64,000 nt of DNA, taken from Bradyrhizobium diazoefficiens (GTDB taxonomy: Bacteria; Pseudomonadota; Alphaproteobacteria; Rhizobiales; Xanthobacteraceae). A model generated the notes under the pieces. It ran no database searches, was not told the origin of the DNA, and saw only the letters and a program-made list of their open reading frames with translations. Made by a program: the position numbers and the translations under genes. Positions 1 through 8,366 of the stretch are shown piece by piece; the first letter of the stretch is position 1; each line of letters opens with the position of its first letter. The stretch is taken from the NCBI RefSeq assembly GCF_018131015.1, contig NZ_JAFCJJ010000013.1, forward strand, positions 1 through 64,000. Reading direction: 5' to 3'.

Positions 1-29
1 CACGCTGCCAAATCCATGCACTATGATGT

Positions 30-68
30 GTCGGCTATGTCCCCGAACACCCGTCGGTCATGTCCCCG
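30..68. repeat. two near-identical 16-bp direct repeats, possible IS end
   Basis: GTCGGCTATGTCCCCG at 30-45 and GTCGGTCATGTCCCCG at 53-68 match at 14 of 16 positions, with starts 23 bp apart. Repeated transposase-binding motifs just inside an end are typical of IS21-like and related insertion sequences. No transposase lies inside the window, so an element to the left is only inferred. Confidence 0.4.
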
Positions 69-111
69 GGCTGAACACCAGCACGGCCGATGACGAAACA
101 AGGAAGACAAA

Positions 112-399
112 ATGACGAGGCTCTCGATCTCCGTGGCTGCTGTGTTGCTCGCGTCCCCGGGACCTGCGGCGGGATTTTTCAACAACCCCTTCCCCTACCA
201 GGACGCCTGCAAGTCGGCAGCCTACGCCGCCGTCCCGCCGGGCCGCAGCATCACCGGCACCTCGGTCAAGATGGAAAACAACAACCAGTATTCGATCTCG
301 GTTGCGACCGACGCGGGCGGCAAGCCCGTCACCTATCGGTTCCTGTGCAGTTGGGCGAACGGCAACGTGAAGATCGTCAAGCGTAGCGCCGGCAGATAG
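112..399 (+). CDS. small secreted hypothetical protein
   Basis: A 95-residue protein of unknown function. The N-terminus is a typical Sec signal peptide: a basic MTR start, a hydrophobic run to about residue 19, and small residues before GFFNNPF. The mature part is about 75 residues with two cysteines (in DACKSA and FLCSW), so a disulfide in the periplasm is plausible. GGAAGACAAA just before the ATG can act as ribosome binding site. The ORF ends 125 bp before the next gene's chosen start. Short secreted proteins like this are common in Bradyrhizobium and mostly uncharacterised. I recognise no domain. Confidence 0.65.
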   Translation: MTRLSISVAAVLLASPGPAAGFFNNPFPYQDACKSAAYAAVPPGRSITGTSVKMENNNQYSISVATDAGGKPVTYRFLCSWANGNVKIVKRSAGR

Positions 400-523
400 C
401 GAGATCAGCGCTTGAATGATCCGGCGGCAGGTGCATCCGTACCGGCTTGATCCTCCCCGCCAAATAGACCACCATCGCCCTGCCCGGCCGCTCACGGCGG
501 AACGGGCGAGGGGAACGCCGAAC

Positions 524-1672
524 ATGAATGCAACCGCCGCCTTGAGCCTGGTCGAACGGGCACGTGCCATCGCGCCGCTGATTGCGGGCGAAGCCGACGA
601 GATCGAGCGGACGCGGCGGCTGACACCGAAGGTCGTCGGCGCGCTGATCGAGAACGGGCTCTATCGCGCGCTGCTGCCGCAGAGCCTCGGCGGCGCGGAA
701 GCCGTGCCCGAAGCCTTCATGCAGATGCTGGAGGAGATTGCCAAGGCGGACGCGTCCACGGCCTGGTGTCTCGGCCAGTGCAGCGTCTGCGCGATGACCG
801 CCGCCTGGCTCGACCACGACTCGGCCGCCGAGATCTTCAACACCGCGCCCGGCATCCTCGCCTGGGGCGCGGTGAATCACGAGGCGCGCGCGGTCGAGGG
901 CGGCTATCGCGTCACGGCGCGCTGGGATTTCGCCTCGGGCTCGCGCCAGGCGGGCTGGCTCGGCGCCCATGTCCGCATCGTCGGAACCGACGGCATGCCG
1001 CGCAAGAATGCCGATGGATCGCCCGAGCTGCGCACGATCCTGTTTCCGGCCGCAAGCGCCGAGCTGCACGACGTCTGGCACGCGATCGGGCTGGCCGGCA
1101 CCGGCACCGATTCCTACGAGGTGCGCGACCTCTTCGTTCCCGATCGCTTCGCCGTGCTCCGCGACGTGCCGCAGGCGCTGCGCGAGCCGGGGCCGATCTA
1201 CCGGCTCGGCACGCACCAGACCTTCAGCCTCGGCTTTGCCGCGGTATCGCTCGGCGTCGCCCGCGCGACGCTGGATGCGGCGATCGCGCTCGCGCGCGTC
1301 AAACACCAGTCGGTCGTCGCGCATGCCATGCGCGACAACCAGGCGGTCCAGGGCCTGATCGGCCGCACCGAGGGGGATCTGCGCGCCGCGCGCGCCTATC
1401 TCTATGCCACCGCCAATGCGATGTGGCGCGACCTGTCGTCGACCGGCGAGGTCAGCCCGACGCATCGCAGCGCGGTCCGGCTCGCCGCGACCTGGACCAT
1501 CCACCAGTCGGCGAAAGTGGTGGACACCGCCTATCACATGGCCGGCGCCACCGCCGTGTTCCGCAGCAATCCGTTCGAGCGCCGCTTCCGCGACATGCAC
1601 GCGATCGCCCAGCAACTCCAGGCGCGCGACACGCATTACGAGGATGTCGGGAAGGCGATCCTCAGCCAGTAA
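524..1672 (+). CDS. acyl-CoA dehydrogenase-fold flavoprotein (HsaA/DszC-like)
   Basis: A 382-residue member of the acyl-CoA dehydrogenase superfamily. The layout is the family's: a helical N-domain (roughly residues 5-115, with LVERARAIAPLIAGEADEIE and LPQSLGGAEA), a central beta domain (about 120-220, with WDFASGSRQAGWLGAH), and a C-terminal helical domain holding VVDTAYHMAGATAVFRSNPFERRFRD. This pattern is closest to the FMN/FAD-dependent monooxygenase branch (HsaA, DszC, HpaB-like) rather than true fatty acyl-CoA dehydrogenases. I could not place a catalytic Glu. The ATG at 524 follows GAGGGGAACGCCGAAC, a good ribosome binding site; the frame is open upstream to 416 but reads as low-quality sequence. 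The substrate is unknown, and no flavin reductase lies next to it. Confidence 0.8.
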   Translation: MNATAALSLVERARAIAPLIAGEADEIERTRRLTPKVVGALIENGLYRALLPQSLGGAEAVPEAFMQMLEEIAKADASTAWCLGQCSVCAMTAAWLDHDSAAEIFNTAPGILAWGAVNHEARAVEGGYRVTARWDFASGSRQAGWLGAHVRIVGTDGMPRKNADGSPELRTILFPAASAELHDVWHAIGLAGTGTDSYEVRDLFVPDRFAVLRDVPQALREPGPIYRLGTHQTFSLGFAAVSLGVARATLDAAIALARVKHQSVVAHAMRDNQAVQGLIGRTEGDLRAARAYLYATANAMWRDLSSTGEVSPTHRSAVRLAATWTIHQSAKVVDTAYHMAGATAVFRSNPFERRFRDMHAIAQQLQARDTHYEDVGKAILSQ

Positions 1673-1684
1673 AGAGGCGGAACG

Positions 1685-3886
1685 TCACGCCACCAGTGCG
1701 GCGGCCTCGCCGCCATCGATGCCGCGCTGCGCGGCCAGGAGGCCGATGATCTCGGCGTTGGGGCGGGCCTTGCTGAACAGATAGCCCTGGCCCTCGTCGC
1801 AGCCTTCGGCCCGCAGGCAGCTCAGCTCGGCCTCGGTCTCGACGCCCTCGGCGGTGATGGTGACGCCGAGGCCTTTGCCGAGGCTGACGATGGAGCGGAT
1901 GATCGCCTGCGCCTCGCGGTTGGCGCCGAGATCGCGCACGAAGGACTGGTCGATCTTGATCTTGTCGAAGGGGAAGCTGCGCAGATAGCTGAGGCTGGAA
2001 TAGCCGGTGCCGAAATCGTCGAGCGCGACGCGCACGCCGAGCGCCCGCAGCGCATGCAGCGTCGCCAGCACCTGCGAGCTCTTCTCCAGCAGCAGCGTCT
2101 CGGTGATCTCGAGCTCGAGCCGGCGCGGCGGCAGGCCGGAATGCTTCAGCGCCTCCGTCACCACCGAGAGCAGATTGCCGGTGCGGAACTGGAGCGGCGA
2201 CAGGTTGACGGCGACGCGGACATCGTCCGGCCAGATCACGGCATCCATGCAGGCGCGGCGCAGCATCAGCCCGCCGAGCGGGTTGATCAGCCCGGTTTCC
2301 TCCGCAACCGGAATGAAATCGGCCGGCGACACCATGCCGCGATCGGCATGCGGCCAGCGCACCAGCGCCTCGAAGCCGGTGATGCGCCCGCTCGAAAGGT
2401 CGATCAGCGGCTGGTAATAGGGCCGCAGCACGTCGTTCTGGATCGCATCGCGCAGCTCGACCTCGATCTTGCGGCGGCTCTGCGCCTTCGCATCGAGCGC
2501 GGCCTCGAAGAACGCGAACGAGCCCCGCGCGTCGATCTTGGCGCGCGACAGCGCCATGTCGGCGCTCTTGAGCAGTTTCTCGGAATCATCGCCGTCGGCC
2601 GGCGCCATCGCAATCCCGATCGAGGCGCCGATCACCACGGAATGGCCGTCGAGCAGGTACGGATCGGAAATGGCCTCCGAGAGGCGCTTGGCCAGCAGCA
2701 CGGCCTCCTCGGGCCGCGCCAGCCCGTTCTGCACGATCGCGAACTCGTCGGAATTGAGTCGCGCCAACGCGTCCTCCTCGCGCAGGGTCGAGCGCAGGCG
2801 CTTGGCGACGCCGCGCAGGAGCTTGTCGCCGACGGCGTGGCCCAGCGTGTCGTTGACCGCCTTGAAGTTGTCGAGCCCCAGCATCAGAACCGCGACCTTC
2901 TCGGCGCTGCGGCGCGTGTGCAGGAGCATCTCGTCCATGGTCTGGCGCAGCAGGCTGCGGTTCGGCAGGCCGGTCAGCCCGTCATGCTGCGCCATGAAGG
3001 CGAGCCGCGCCTCGGCGCGCTTGCGTTCGGTGATGTCCATCAGCGCGAGCAGCACCGAAGGCGTCTCGGCATAGGTCAGTTCGCGGGAGTAGATCGCAAG
3101 GTCGATCAGCCCGCCGTCGGCCTTGACGTGCTTCCAGGTGCGGCCGGCCTGCTCGTCGCTGGAGCAATCGCTGGCCCAGGGCGGCTCGCTGTCGAAGGCC
3201 TGCAGGGAGCGGATCGTCAGCTTCTCGAACTCGGCGCGGCTGTAGCCGTAATGGGCGACGGCGGCGTCGTTGACGCCGAGGATGCGCTCGTCGTCCAGCG
3301 CGCAGATGATCATGGGGACGGGATTGCCGTCGAATAGCAGGCGGAACGAGGCCTCGCGCTGCTTCAGCTCGGTGATGTCGACGCGCAGGCCGACGATGCC
3401 GCCGTCGTCGGTGCGGCGTTCCTCGATAAGGATGACGCGGCCGTCCGACAGCGTCTGCTCGTGGCGCTTGCCCGCCTCGTGCAGCTTCTTCAGCCGCTCA
3501 GTGATCCATTCTTCCTCGTGGCCGGCGGCTTCCGGATAGTCGCCGCGGGCGACGCCGACGCGCAGCGTGTCTTCCAGCCGCGCGCCCTCTTCGAACAGGT
3601 CGGCGGTCTTGCTGTAGATCTCGGCGTATTGCTTGTTCCAGAGCACGTAGCGGCCGTCGGGGTCGAGGATCACGATGCCCTGCGGCAGCATGTCGACGGC
3701 CTGGCGCAGCCGCTCATGCGCCTTGCGCGTCTCGATGACGGCGGCGTCGCCTTCCGCGCGGCTGCGCAGACCATCGTCGCGCCCGGTGGACGGATGAGGG
3801 ATCGCAAAGCGTCGCTTGCGCGGCTGCCGGCTCCCGGCAAGCGCGTTGCGCTTCGGCTTTTTGGTTTTTCGAGGCCCCCAACTCAA
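1685..3886 (-). CDS. PAS-PAS-GGDEF-EAL cyclic-di-GMP protein, GGDEF degenerate
   Basis: A signalling protein of about 733 residues. Two PAS domains come first (the first with VILDPDGRYVLWNKQYAEIY, the second with LLFDGNPVPMIICALDD). A GGDEF domain opens with DGLTGLPNRSLL, and an EAL domain carries FEALVRW and DDFGTGYSSLSYL. The diguanylate cyclase signature reads LNSDEF instead of GGDEF, so synthesis is unlikely. The EAL motif is intact, so net phosphodiesterase activity on c-di-GMP is the better guess. No membrane segment is visible, implying a cytoplasmic sensor. The start is uncertain: the frame is open to 4171, but that extension is Arg/Pro-rich and looks untranslated. The TTG at 3886 with GGGGA upstream is my choice; the ATG at 3691 would cut into the first PAS. 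Confidence 0.85.
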   Translation of the reverse strand: MSWGPRKTKKPKRNALAGSRQPRKRRFAIPHPSTGRDDGLRSRAEGDAAVIETRKAHERLRQAVDMLPQGIVILDPDGRYVLWNKQYAEIYSKTADLFEEGARLEDTLRVGVARGDYPEAAGHEEEWITERLKKLHEAGKRHEQTLSDGRVILIEERRTDDGGIVGLRVDITELKQREASFRLLFDGNPVPMIICALDDERILGVNDAAVAHYGYSRAEFEKLTIRSLQAFDSEPPWASDCSSDEQAGRTWKHVKADGGLIDLAIYSRELTYAETPSVLLALMDITERKRAEARLAFMAQHDGLTGLPNRSLLRQTMDEMLLHTRRSAEKVAVLMLGLDNFKAVNDTLGHAVGDKLLRGVAKRLRSTLREEDALARLNSDEFAIVQNGLARPEEAVLLAKRLSEAISDPYLLDGHSVVIGASIGIAMAPADGDDSEKLLKSADMALSRAKIDARGSFAFFEAALDAKAQSRRKIEVELRDAIQNDVLRPYYQPLIDLSSGRITGFEALVRWPHADRGMVSPADFIPVAEETGLINPLGGLMLRRACMDAVIWPDDVRVAVNLSPLQFRTGNLLSVVTEALKHSGLPPRRLELEITETLLLEKSSQVLATLHALRALGVRVALDDFGTGYSSLSYLRSFPFDKIKIDQSFVRDLGANREAQAIIRSIVSLGKGLGVTITAEGVETEAELSCLRAEGCDEGQGYLFSKARPNAEIIGLLAAQRGIDGGEAAALVA

Positions 3887-4273
3887 CGTCGCACGTCCCC
3901 ATGGCCCGGTGGGCGCAGTAGTTTTGCGGAGAGTTGTGGGACAAGTCTCTGAAAAAAAAGTAATCTTCGGCGACCGCCGCCAGCCCTGCCGGTTTCTCGC
4001 GCCTGCTGTCCGTGCCTGTTTGGGAGGCGCTGAGGAGATAGCCGGCGCCCCACGCCTGCCGCCCCGGCGTCCGCGACCCGGCATTTGCCGCAAAATTGCG
4101 CGCGCTCTTGAATCATTTCCGAAATCGCGTGCGATTGCATGCAGGCCGCGCGCGTTTCCCGCCCCGCGCACGAACTTTGGTCAAGGCGACATAAGGTTAT
4201 CGCGCGGTTAAGAAACGGCGGCGGCAGGCGGCTTCGGGATGGTCCGGGCCGGGTGTCGTGGATTCTCATCTGG

Positions 4274-5773
4274 CTACGGCGCGTACCTGTTCATCTCTTC
4301 GCTCACCTTGATCAGCTCCTTGTCGAGGGCTGCGGCCATCTTCTCGTATTCGTCGGCGCGGCCGTGGAGCTCGGCCGCAAGCGCCCCGAGACTGTCGCCA
4401 TATCGGTTGAACGTTGACGCCCAGATGTGCAGGTCCGAAAGCGCGTAGAACCCGAGAGGGACCGGCAGCGCGAATGGCATCAGCATCCGGAACGCCTGCT
4501 CGGTCTCCTCGCCGGCGCGGTGCAGCGCCGCCGCGCGGCGGCCGATCTCGTCAGCGATCTCGGGCAGGCCCTTGCTGTGTTTCGCGAGGCGCGTCATCAG
4601 CTCGGCCATGGCGTCGATGGAGGCCGAGGCGGCTTGGCCGTAGCTGCCGGTCGCACCGTTTGCCAGCTTGACGGTGCTGAGCCGCTTCTGCACTTCCTGC
4701 CACACGGCGGCCTGCTTCTGCGGCGGCGAGAGCGCCACCATGGTTGCGCCCAAAGCCCTCGCTCTCGACGGCTCCTGCAGCTTGGACAAGGCTGCATCGT
4801 AGGCGGCACGGCAGCCATCGAGGCGCAGGTCGACCGCCAGGCTGCGCACATCGGGGAATTTCTCCGCAAACTCCCTGTAGGCATTGGTGAGCGCCCCGTC
4901 GAAATGCGACCCCAGGACCTGCAGCGGATGGGGAATGAGCGGGAGCGACGGGTTCGACAGCGCAGCCACCTCGTCCATGGCGCTGCAGAGCTCCGCATTG
5001 GCCCCGCCGCAATGCGAGGCGATGTAGTCGGACAGGACGATCTGAAACAGCGCGACGGCATTCGTCGCGGCGGTCAAACCGACCTGTCGAAGCATGGGGC
5101 GGTCCTTGAAGAAGCGCACGATGCTGAGCTCCTTGTCGGGGGGATATTCCGACAGCGTGAATTTCGGCGGTCCACCTCCACCCCCGCCTCCAGGCGCGCC
5201 GCCACCTCCGCCCGCCGGCGGCTTGGGAGGTTTTGGCGCGCTGGGGGGCTTGGGCGTCTTCCGCGTCATCGACGTCACACCGAAAAGGTGTGTCTGGGTG
5301 ACCATGGCCTTGCCGCCCTCTTCGGCGGTGAACACGACCGGGTGGGTGACCCCCCGGATTTCGGCGCTGATCTTGATCTCCGCGAGCACCTGGCTGTCGG
5401 ATTGCGAGATGACGTCGACATATTTCGACACGCCTTTGAACTCGCCGTGCCTGGGAAGGTGGTCCTGCCAGGCGCGGCGGACCCGCGACTGCATCGTGGT
5501 GACGTTGGTCGACAGGTCCACCTTGATACCCAGGCGATTCGCCGCCCGCGCGACCTCGATCTGGTCGGCGGGTCGAGGCACCTGCTGCCATTGCGGCTTC
5601 TTCGGCGACGCGGTGAGCGGATTGCCTTGGAAGAGCTCGTGCCTGACCGCCGGGACGATGAGGAGCTCGTGACCCTGGGCACGTAGCTGCTGCAGCTCCA
5701 GTTCGAGTGCAAAGTCACCCTTGCTGATGTTGACGAGCGTACACGTATCGACCCAGATCGGATCCTTCGGCAT
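4274..5773 (-). CDS. PIN-like nuclease domain fused to an unknown C-terminal domain
   Basis: A 499-residue two-part protein. Residues 1-160 fit a PIN-type RNase fold: WVDTCTLVN (Asp9), VPAVRHELFQG (Glu46), ISQSDSQVLAEIKI (Asp126) and FTAEEGGKA (Glu151/152) match the usual order of metal-binding acids. Residues about 171-205 are a Pro-then-Gly linker (KPPSAPKPPKPPAGGGGG and on). The C-terminal 290 residues are mostly helical with a hydrophobic stretch (MPFALPVPLGFYAL) near residue 440; I do not recognise this domain. The ATG at 5773 begins the PIN fold. No antitoxin-like small ORF adjoins, unlike VapBC pairs. Two palindromes lie upstream. Nuclease activity is inferred from the motifs alone. 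Confidence 0.65.
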   Translation of the reverse strand: MPKDPIWVDTCTLVNISKGDFALELELQQLRAQGHELLIVPAVRHELFQGNPLTASPKKPQWQQVPRPADQIEVARAANRLGIKVDLSTNVTTMQSRVRRAWQDHLPRHGEFKGVSKYVDVISQSDSQVLAEIKISAEIRGVTHPVVFTAEEGGKAMVTQTHLFGVTSMTRKTPKPPSAPKPPKPPAGGGGGAPGGGGGGGPPKFTLSEYPPDKELSIVRFFKDRPMLRQVGLTAATNAVALFQIVLSDYIASHCGGANAELCSAMDEVAALSNPSLPLIPHPLQVLGSHFDGALTNAYREFAEKFPDVRSLAVDLRLDGCRAAYDAALSKLQEPSRARALGATMVALSPPQKQAAVWQEVQKRLSTVKLANGATGSYGQAASASIDAMAELMTRLAKHSKGLPEIADEIGRRAAALHRAGEETEQAFRMLMPFALPVPLGFYALSDLHIWASTFNRYGDSLGALAAELHGRADEYEKMAAALDKELIKVSEEMNRYAP

Positions 5774-5797
5774 CGCCGACCTCCGCGCGGAAGCTGT

Positions 5798-5813
5798 GAG
5801 ATCAAATGATCTC
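5798..5813. promoter_or_regulatory. palindrome GAGATCA-AA-TGATCTC, candidate operator
   Basis: Perfect 7-bp arms with a 2-bp spacer, 25-40 bp upstream of the PIN-fusion start codon at 5773. The position suits an operator for a repressor of that gene. No regulator gene adjoins, so the binding protein is unknown. Confidence 0.45.
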
Positions 5814-5869
5814 CAGCGGCCATCAGCGCCGCGTCGGCGCGGCGGGCGGCTGCTCCGCGCTTCGCCGGT

Positions 5870-5894
5870 CCGCGACGATCGATTATCGTCGCGG
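5870..5894. repeat. inverted repeat, 10-bp arms and 5-nt loop
   Basis: CCGCGACGAT at 5870-5879 pairs perfectly with ATCGTCGCGG at 5885-5894 around the loop CGATT. It lies about 100 bp upstream of the PIN-fusion start. It may be a second operator or a transcript hairpin. Confidence 0.45.
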
Positions 5895-6151
5895 CGCGCG
5901 CGAAAGACCTTGCCCTTCGCTCCATCTTTGCTTGAGATGTTCTCGATTTTTGCCCGCACGGAACCCGGATGAAGCCTGACAGGCGTGCTTCCCTAACGCA
6001 GATCCGCCGCTCCTATTGACAGGCATCGCGAATGGGCAAATCCTTCCGGCAACGCCATTGTCATAGCCAATTTCAGCACTGCGAACTTCGGCGCCCCGAG
6101 CTTTACCGGCGCTATCTGACCAAGTTTTTTTGAACGCAAACGGAGGGGCCG

Positions 6152-7753
6152 ATGCGCGCGCTCGCCTTGAGAACCGTCTCTTTTCTCGCCCTCGCTGCTC
6201 TGGGCTCGATCTCCACCACGCCTGCCGCACGCGCGGAGGACGCGACCGACCAGCAGTTCGGCACGGTTCACTTCCAGACCACCTGCAACGAGGTGGCGCA
6301 GCGCCGCTTTGACCGCGGGATGCGCTATCAGCATTCGTTCTGGTACCGGCCCGCGAAGGAGATCTTCGAGGAGACGCTGCAGGCCGATCCGGAATGCGCG
6401 ATCGCCTATTGGGGCATTGCGCTCAGCCTGCTGTACAATCCGCATTTCCCCGCGCCGAAGGAAAACCTCGCCGCGGGTCTCGCCGCGCTGCAGAAGGCCA
6501 AGGCGCTCGGCGCCAAGAGCGAGCGCGAGCGCGACTATATCGACGCGCTGCTGGCCTTCTATTCAGGCGACGAAAAGACGAATTTCGGCCAGCGCGCGCA
6601 GGCCTATCTCAAGGCAACCGAAGCCGTCGCCGCGCGCTATCCCGATGATGACGAGGCGCAGATCGCCTACGCCATCACGCTGAATGTCACGGCATCACCA
6701 AACGACAAGACCTATGCCAACCAGCTCAAGGGCGCGGCCATCCTGGAGCCGATCTTCAAGCGGCAGCCGCGGCACCCCGGCGTCGCGCATTACCTGATCC
6801 ACCTCTACGATTATCCGGCGATCGCAGAGCAAGGTCTCGACGCCGCCAAACGCTATTCCGAGATCGCGCCGGCGGCGCCGCACGCCTTGCACATGCCCTC
6901 GCACATCTTCACCCGCGTCGGCTACTGGAACGAATCCATCGAGGCCAACAGCCGTTCAGCCAAGGCTGCCAGGGAGGGCAAGGACCCGAGCGAGCAGCTG
7001 CATGCCGACGACTACATGGTCTACGCCCTGCTCCAGCTTGCGCAGGACAACCGGGCACGCGACGTCATCGCGGACATGGTTGCGACCACGGGCTATGCGC
7101 CGGCCGTCCGCGCCGGTCCCTACGCGATCGCGGCCAGCCAGGCGCGCTACATGGTCGAGCGTGGCGATTGGCAGGGCGCGGCCGCGCTGAAGGTCGAGCC
7201 GAGCCGGTTTGCCTATGTCGACGCCATCACCCATTTCGCCCGCGCCCTCGGCGCTGCGCGCTCCGGCAATGCAGACGCAGCAACGGCTGATATCGCCAGG
7301 CTGACGGAACTGCGGGACAAGCTGCAGCAGGACAAGGACGCCTATTGGACCGAGATCGTCGATATTCAGCGGCAGGTCGCCACGGCCTGGCAGCTCAATG
7401 CCCAGGGAAAACAGGCGGACGCGCTGGAAGCGATGCGCCTTGCGGCCGATGCCGAAGACAAGACCGAAAAATCCATCGTGACGCCGGGCCCGCTTGCCCC
7501 GGCACGCGAGCTTTACGGCACCATGCTGCTCGAACGCGGCATGGCGACGGAGGCATTGGCCGCGTTCGAAGGCACCATGCGCAAGGAGCCGAACCGCTTT
7601 GGCGCGACGGTCGGCGCCGCTCGCGCCGCCGAGAAAGCGGGGGACGCGGTGAAGGCACGCCAGTACTACGCGAAGGTCGTCGACATGGCACGAGGTGGCG
7701 ACGCCTCGCGGGATGACCTCGCGGCCGCACGAAAGTTCATGGCTCAGAACTAG
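6152..7753 (+). CDS. secreted TPR-repeat protein
   Basis: A 533-residue protein with a clear signal peptide (MRALALRTVSFLALAALGS through AARAE). Helical TPR-type repeats follow: AKEIFEETLQADPECAIAYWGIALSL near residues 65-90, YLKATEAVAARYPDDDEAQIAYAITL near 150-175, and others to the C-terminus (ARQYYAKVVDMARGG). The motif HALHMPSHIFTRVGYWNESI is characteristic of a family of long periplasmic TPR proteins in proteobacteria. It probably acts as a periplasmic scaffold for protein-protein contacts; no enzymatic motif is visible. GGAGGGGCCG precedes the ATG. The next gene begins 22 bp downstream, so the two are likely co-transcribed. Confidence 0.8.
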   Translation: MRALALRTVSFLALAALGSISTTPAARAEDATDQQFGTVHFQTTCNEVAQRRFDRGMRYQHSFWYRPAKEIFEETLQADPECAIAYWGIALSLLYNPHFPAPKENLAAGLAALQKAKALGAKSERERDYIDALLAFYSGDEKTNFGQRAQAYLKATEAVAARYPDDDEAQIAYAITLNVTASPNDKTYANQLKGAAILEPIFKRQPRHPGVAHYLIHLYDYPAIAEQGLDAAKRYSEIAPAAPHALHMPSHIFTRVGYWNESIEANSRSAKAAREGKDPSEQLHADDYMVYALLQLAQDNRARDVIADMVATTGYAPAVRAGPYAIAASQARYMVERGDWQGAAALKVEPSRFAYVDAITHFARALGAARSGNADAATADIARLTELRDKLQQDKDAYWTEIVDIQRQVATAWQLNAQGKQADALEAMRLAADAEDKTEKSIVTPGPLAPARELYGTMLLERGMATEALAAFEGTMRKEPNRFGATVGAARAAEKAGDAVKARQYYAKVVDMARGGDASRDDLAAARKFMAQN

Positions 7754-7775
7754 AAAGGTTTCCCGGCAGCTTTCC

Positions 7776-8342
7776 ATGCGACTGACGAGCAAATTCACTG
7801 CGATCGCCACGGCCGCCGCACTGCTCTGCGCGGCCGCTGCGGTCTCGATGTTGCGTTCCGGCGAATCGGCACGCGCAACAGCGGCAACCGGCGAGGTCCG
7901 CCCGGTGTGGACGGAAACCGAGTGGCCTTTCGCCGTAGACCCCTGGGGGAAAGGAAAGGCGTTCCGCTGCAAGGCCGAAGATTGCGGCGGCGAGGTCAAG
8001 CTCTACGTTCGGGCCAAGCTCGGCTTTTGCAATTGCGCCACCGGCGTCGCCGACGATGGCGACCTCGAGCAGATGGGCGACCTGGCGCTGATCGGCAGGA
8101 CAACACCGGTCGGTGCTGGCCGCCAGATCATTGTCGGTCCGATGCGCGGCCGCAGCCGGGCCTACCGCGTCGAGGGAAACGGCAGCGCCGCGCTCTCACT
8201 TGCCTTCAATCAGCGCTGCGACATGGTGGCCGCGACGGCATTGGTCGGACCGGGCGCGCCCGCGTCGGTCGAGCCGGCGGTGCTGGCCTTCCTCAATAGC
8301 GACCGCATGTTGAAATGGGCCGAGATCACGCTCGGCTTATGA
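7776..8342 (+). CDS. secreted Cys-containing hypothetical protein
   Basis: A 188-residue protein with an N-terminal hydrophobic signal or anchor (FTAIATAAALLCAAAAVSML). The mature part has Cys pairs in FRCKAEDCGG and FCNCATG, which may form disulfides in the periplasm. It sits 22 bp behind the TPR gene and likely shares its transcript, so a role alongside the TPR protein is plausible. I recognise no family. The ATG at 7776 was chosen because it gives an immediate signal sequence; the frame runs upstream into the TPR gene. Confidence 0.65.
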   Translation: MRLTSKFTAIATAAALLCAAAAVSMLRSGESARATAATGEVRPVWTETEWPFAVDPWGKGKAFRCKAEDCGGEVKLYVRAKLGFCNCATGVADDGDLEQMGDLALIGRTTPVGAGRQIIVGPMRGRSRAYRVEGNGSAALSLAFNQRCDMVAATALVGPGAPASVEPAVLAFLNSDRMLKWAEITLGL

Positions 8343-8366
8343 CTCGAAGCAGCTTCCGTTCACGTC

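Larger units (their letters stand above)
5774..6151. other. 378-bp divergent intergenic region with two inverted repeats
   Basis: This region separates the PIN-fusion gene (minus) from the secreted TPR gene (plus). It holds a 16-bp palindrome at 5798-5813 and a 10-bp-arm inverted repeat at 5870-5894, listed separately. An ACGGAGGGGCCG ribosome binding site serves the TPR gene. I see no further gene. Confidence 0.6.

Noticed and set aside
377..1636. Long minus-strand ORF of 419 codons opposite the acyl-CoA dehydrogenase-like gene
   Set aside because: It is Arg/Ala/Gly-rich without recognisable motifs and mirrors a well-supported plus-strand gene, as expected in high-GC DNA.
2054..3337. 427-codon plus-strand ORF opposite the GGDEF-EAL gene
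   Set aside because: It reads as Gln/Arg-rich low-complexity sequence and is antisense to clear PAS, GGDEF and EAL motifs.
3887..4171. N-terminal extension of the GGDEF-EAL protein to 4171
   Set aside because: The added 95 residues are Arg/Pro-rich and non-conserved in appearance, and the DNA there looks like a leader region.
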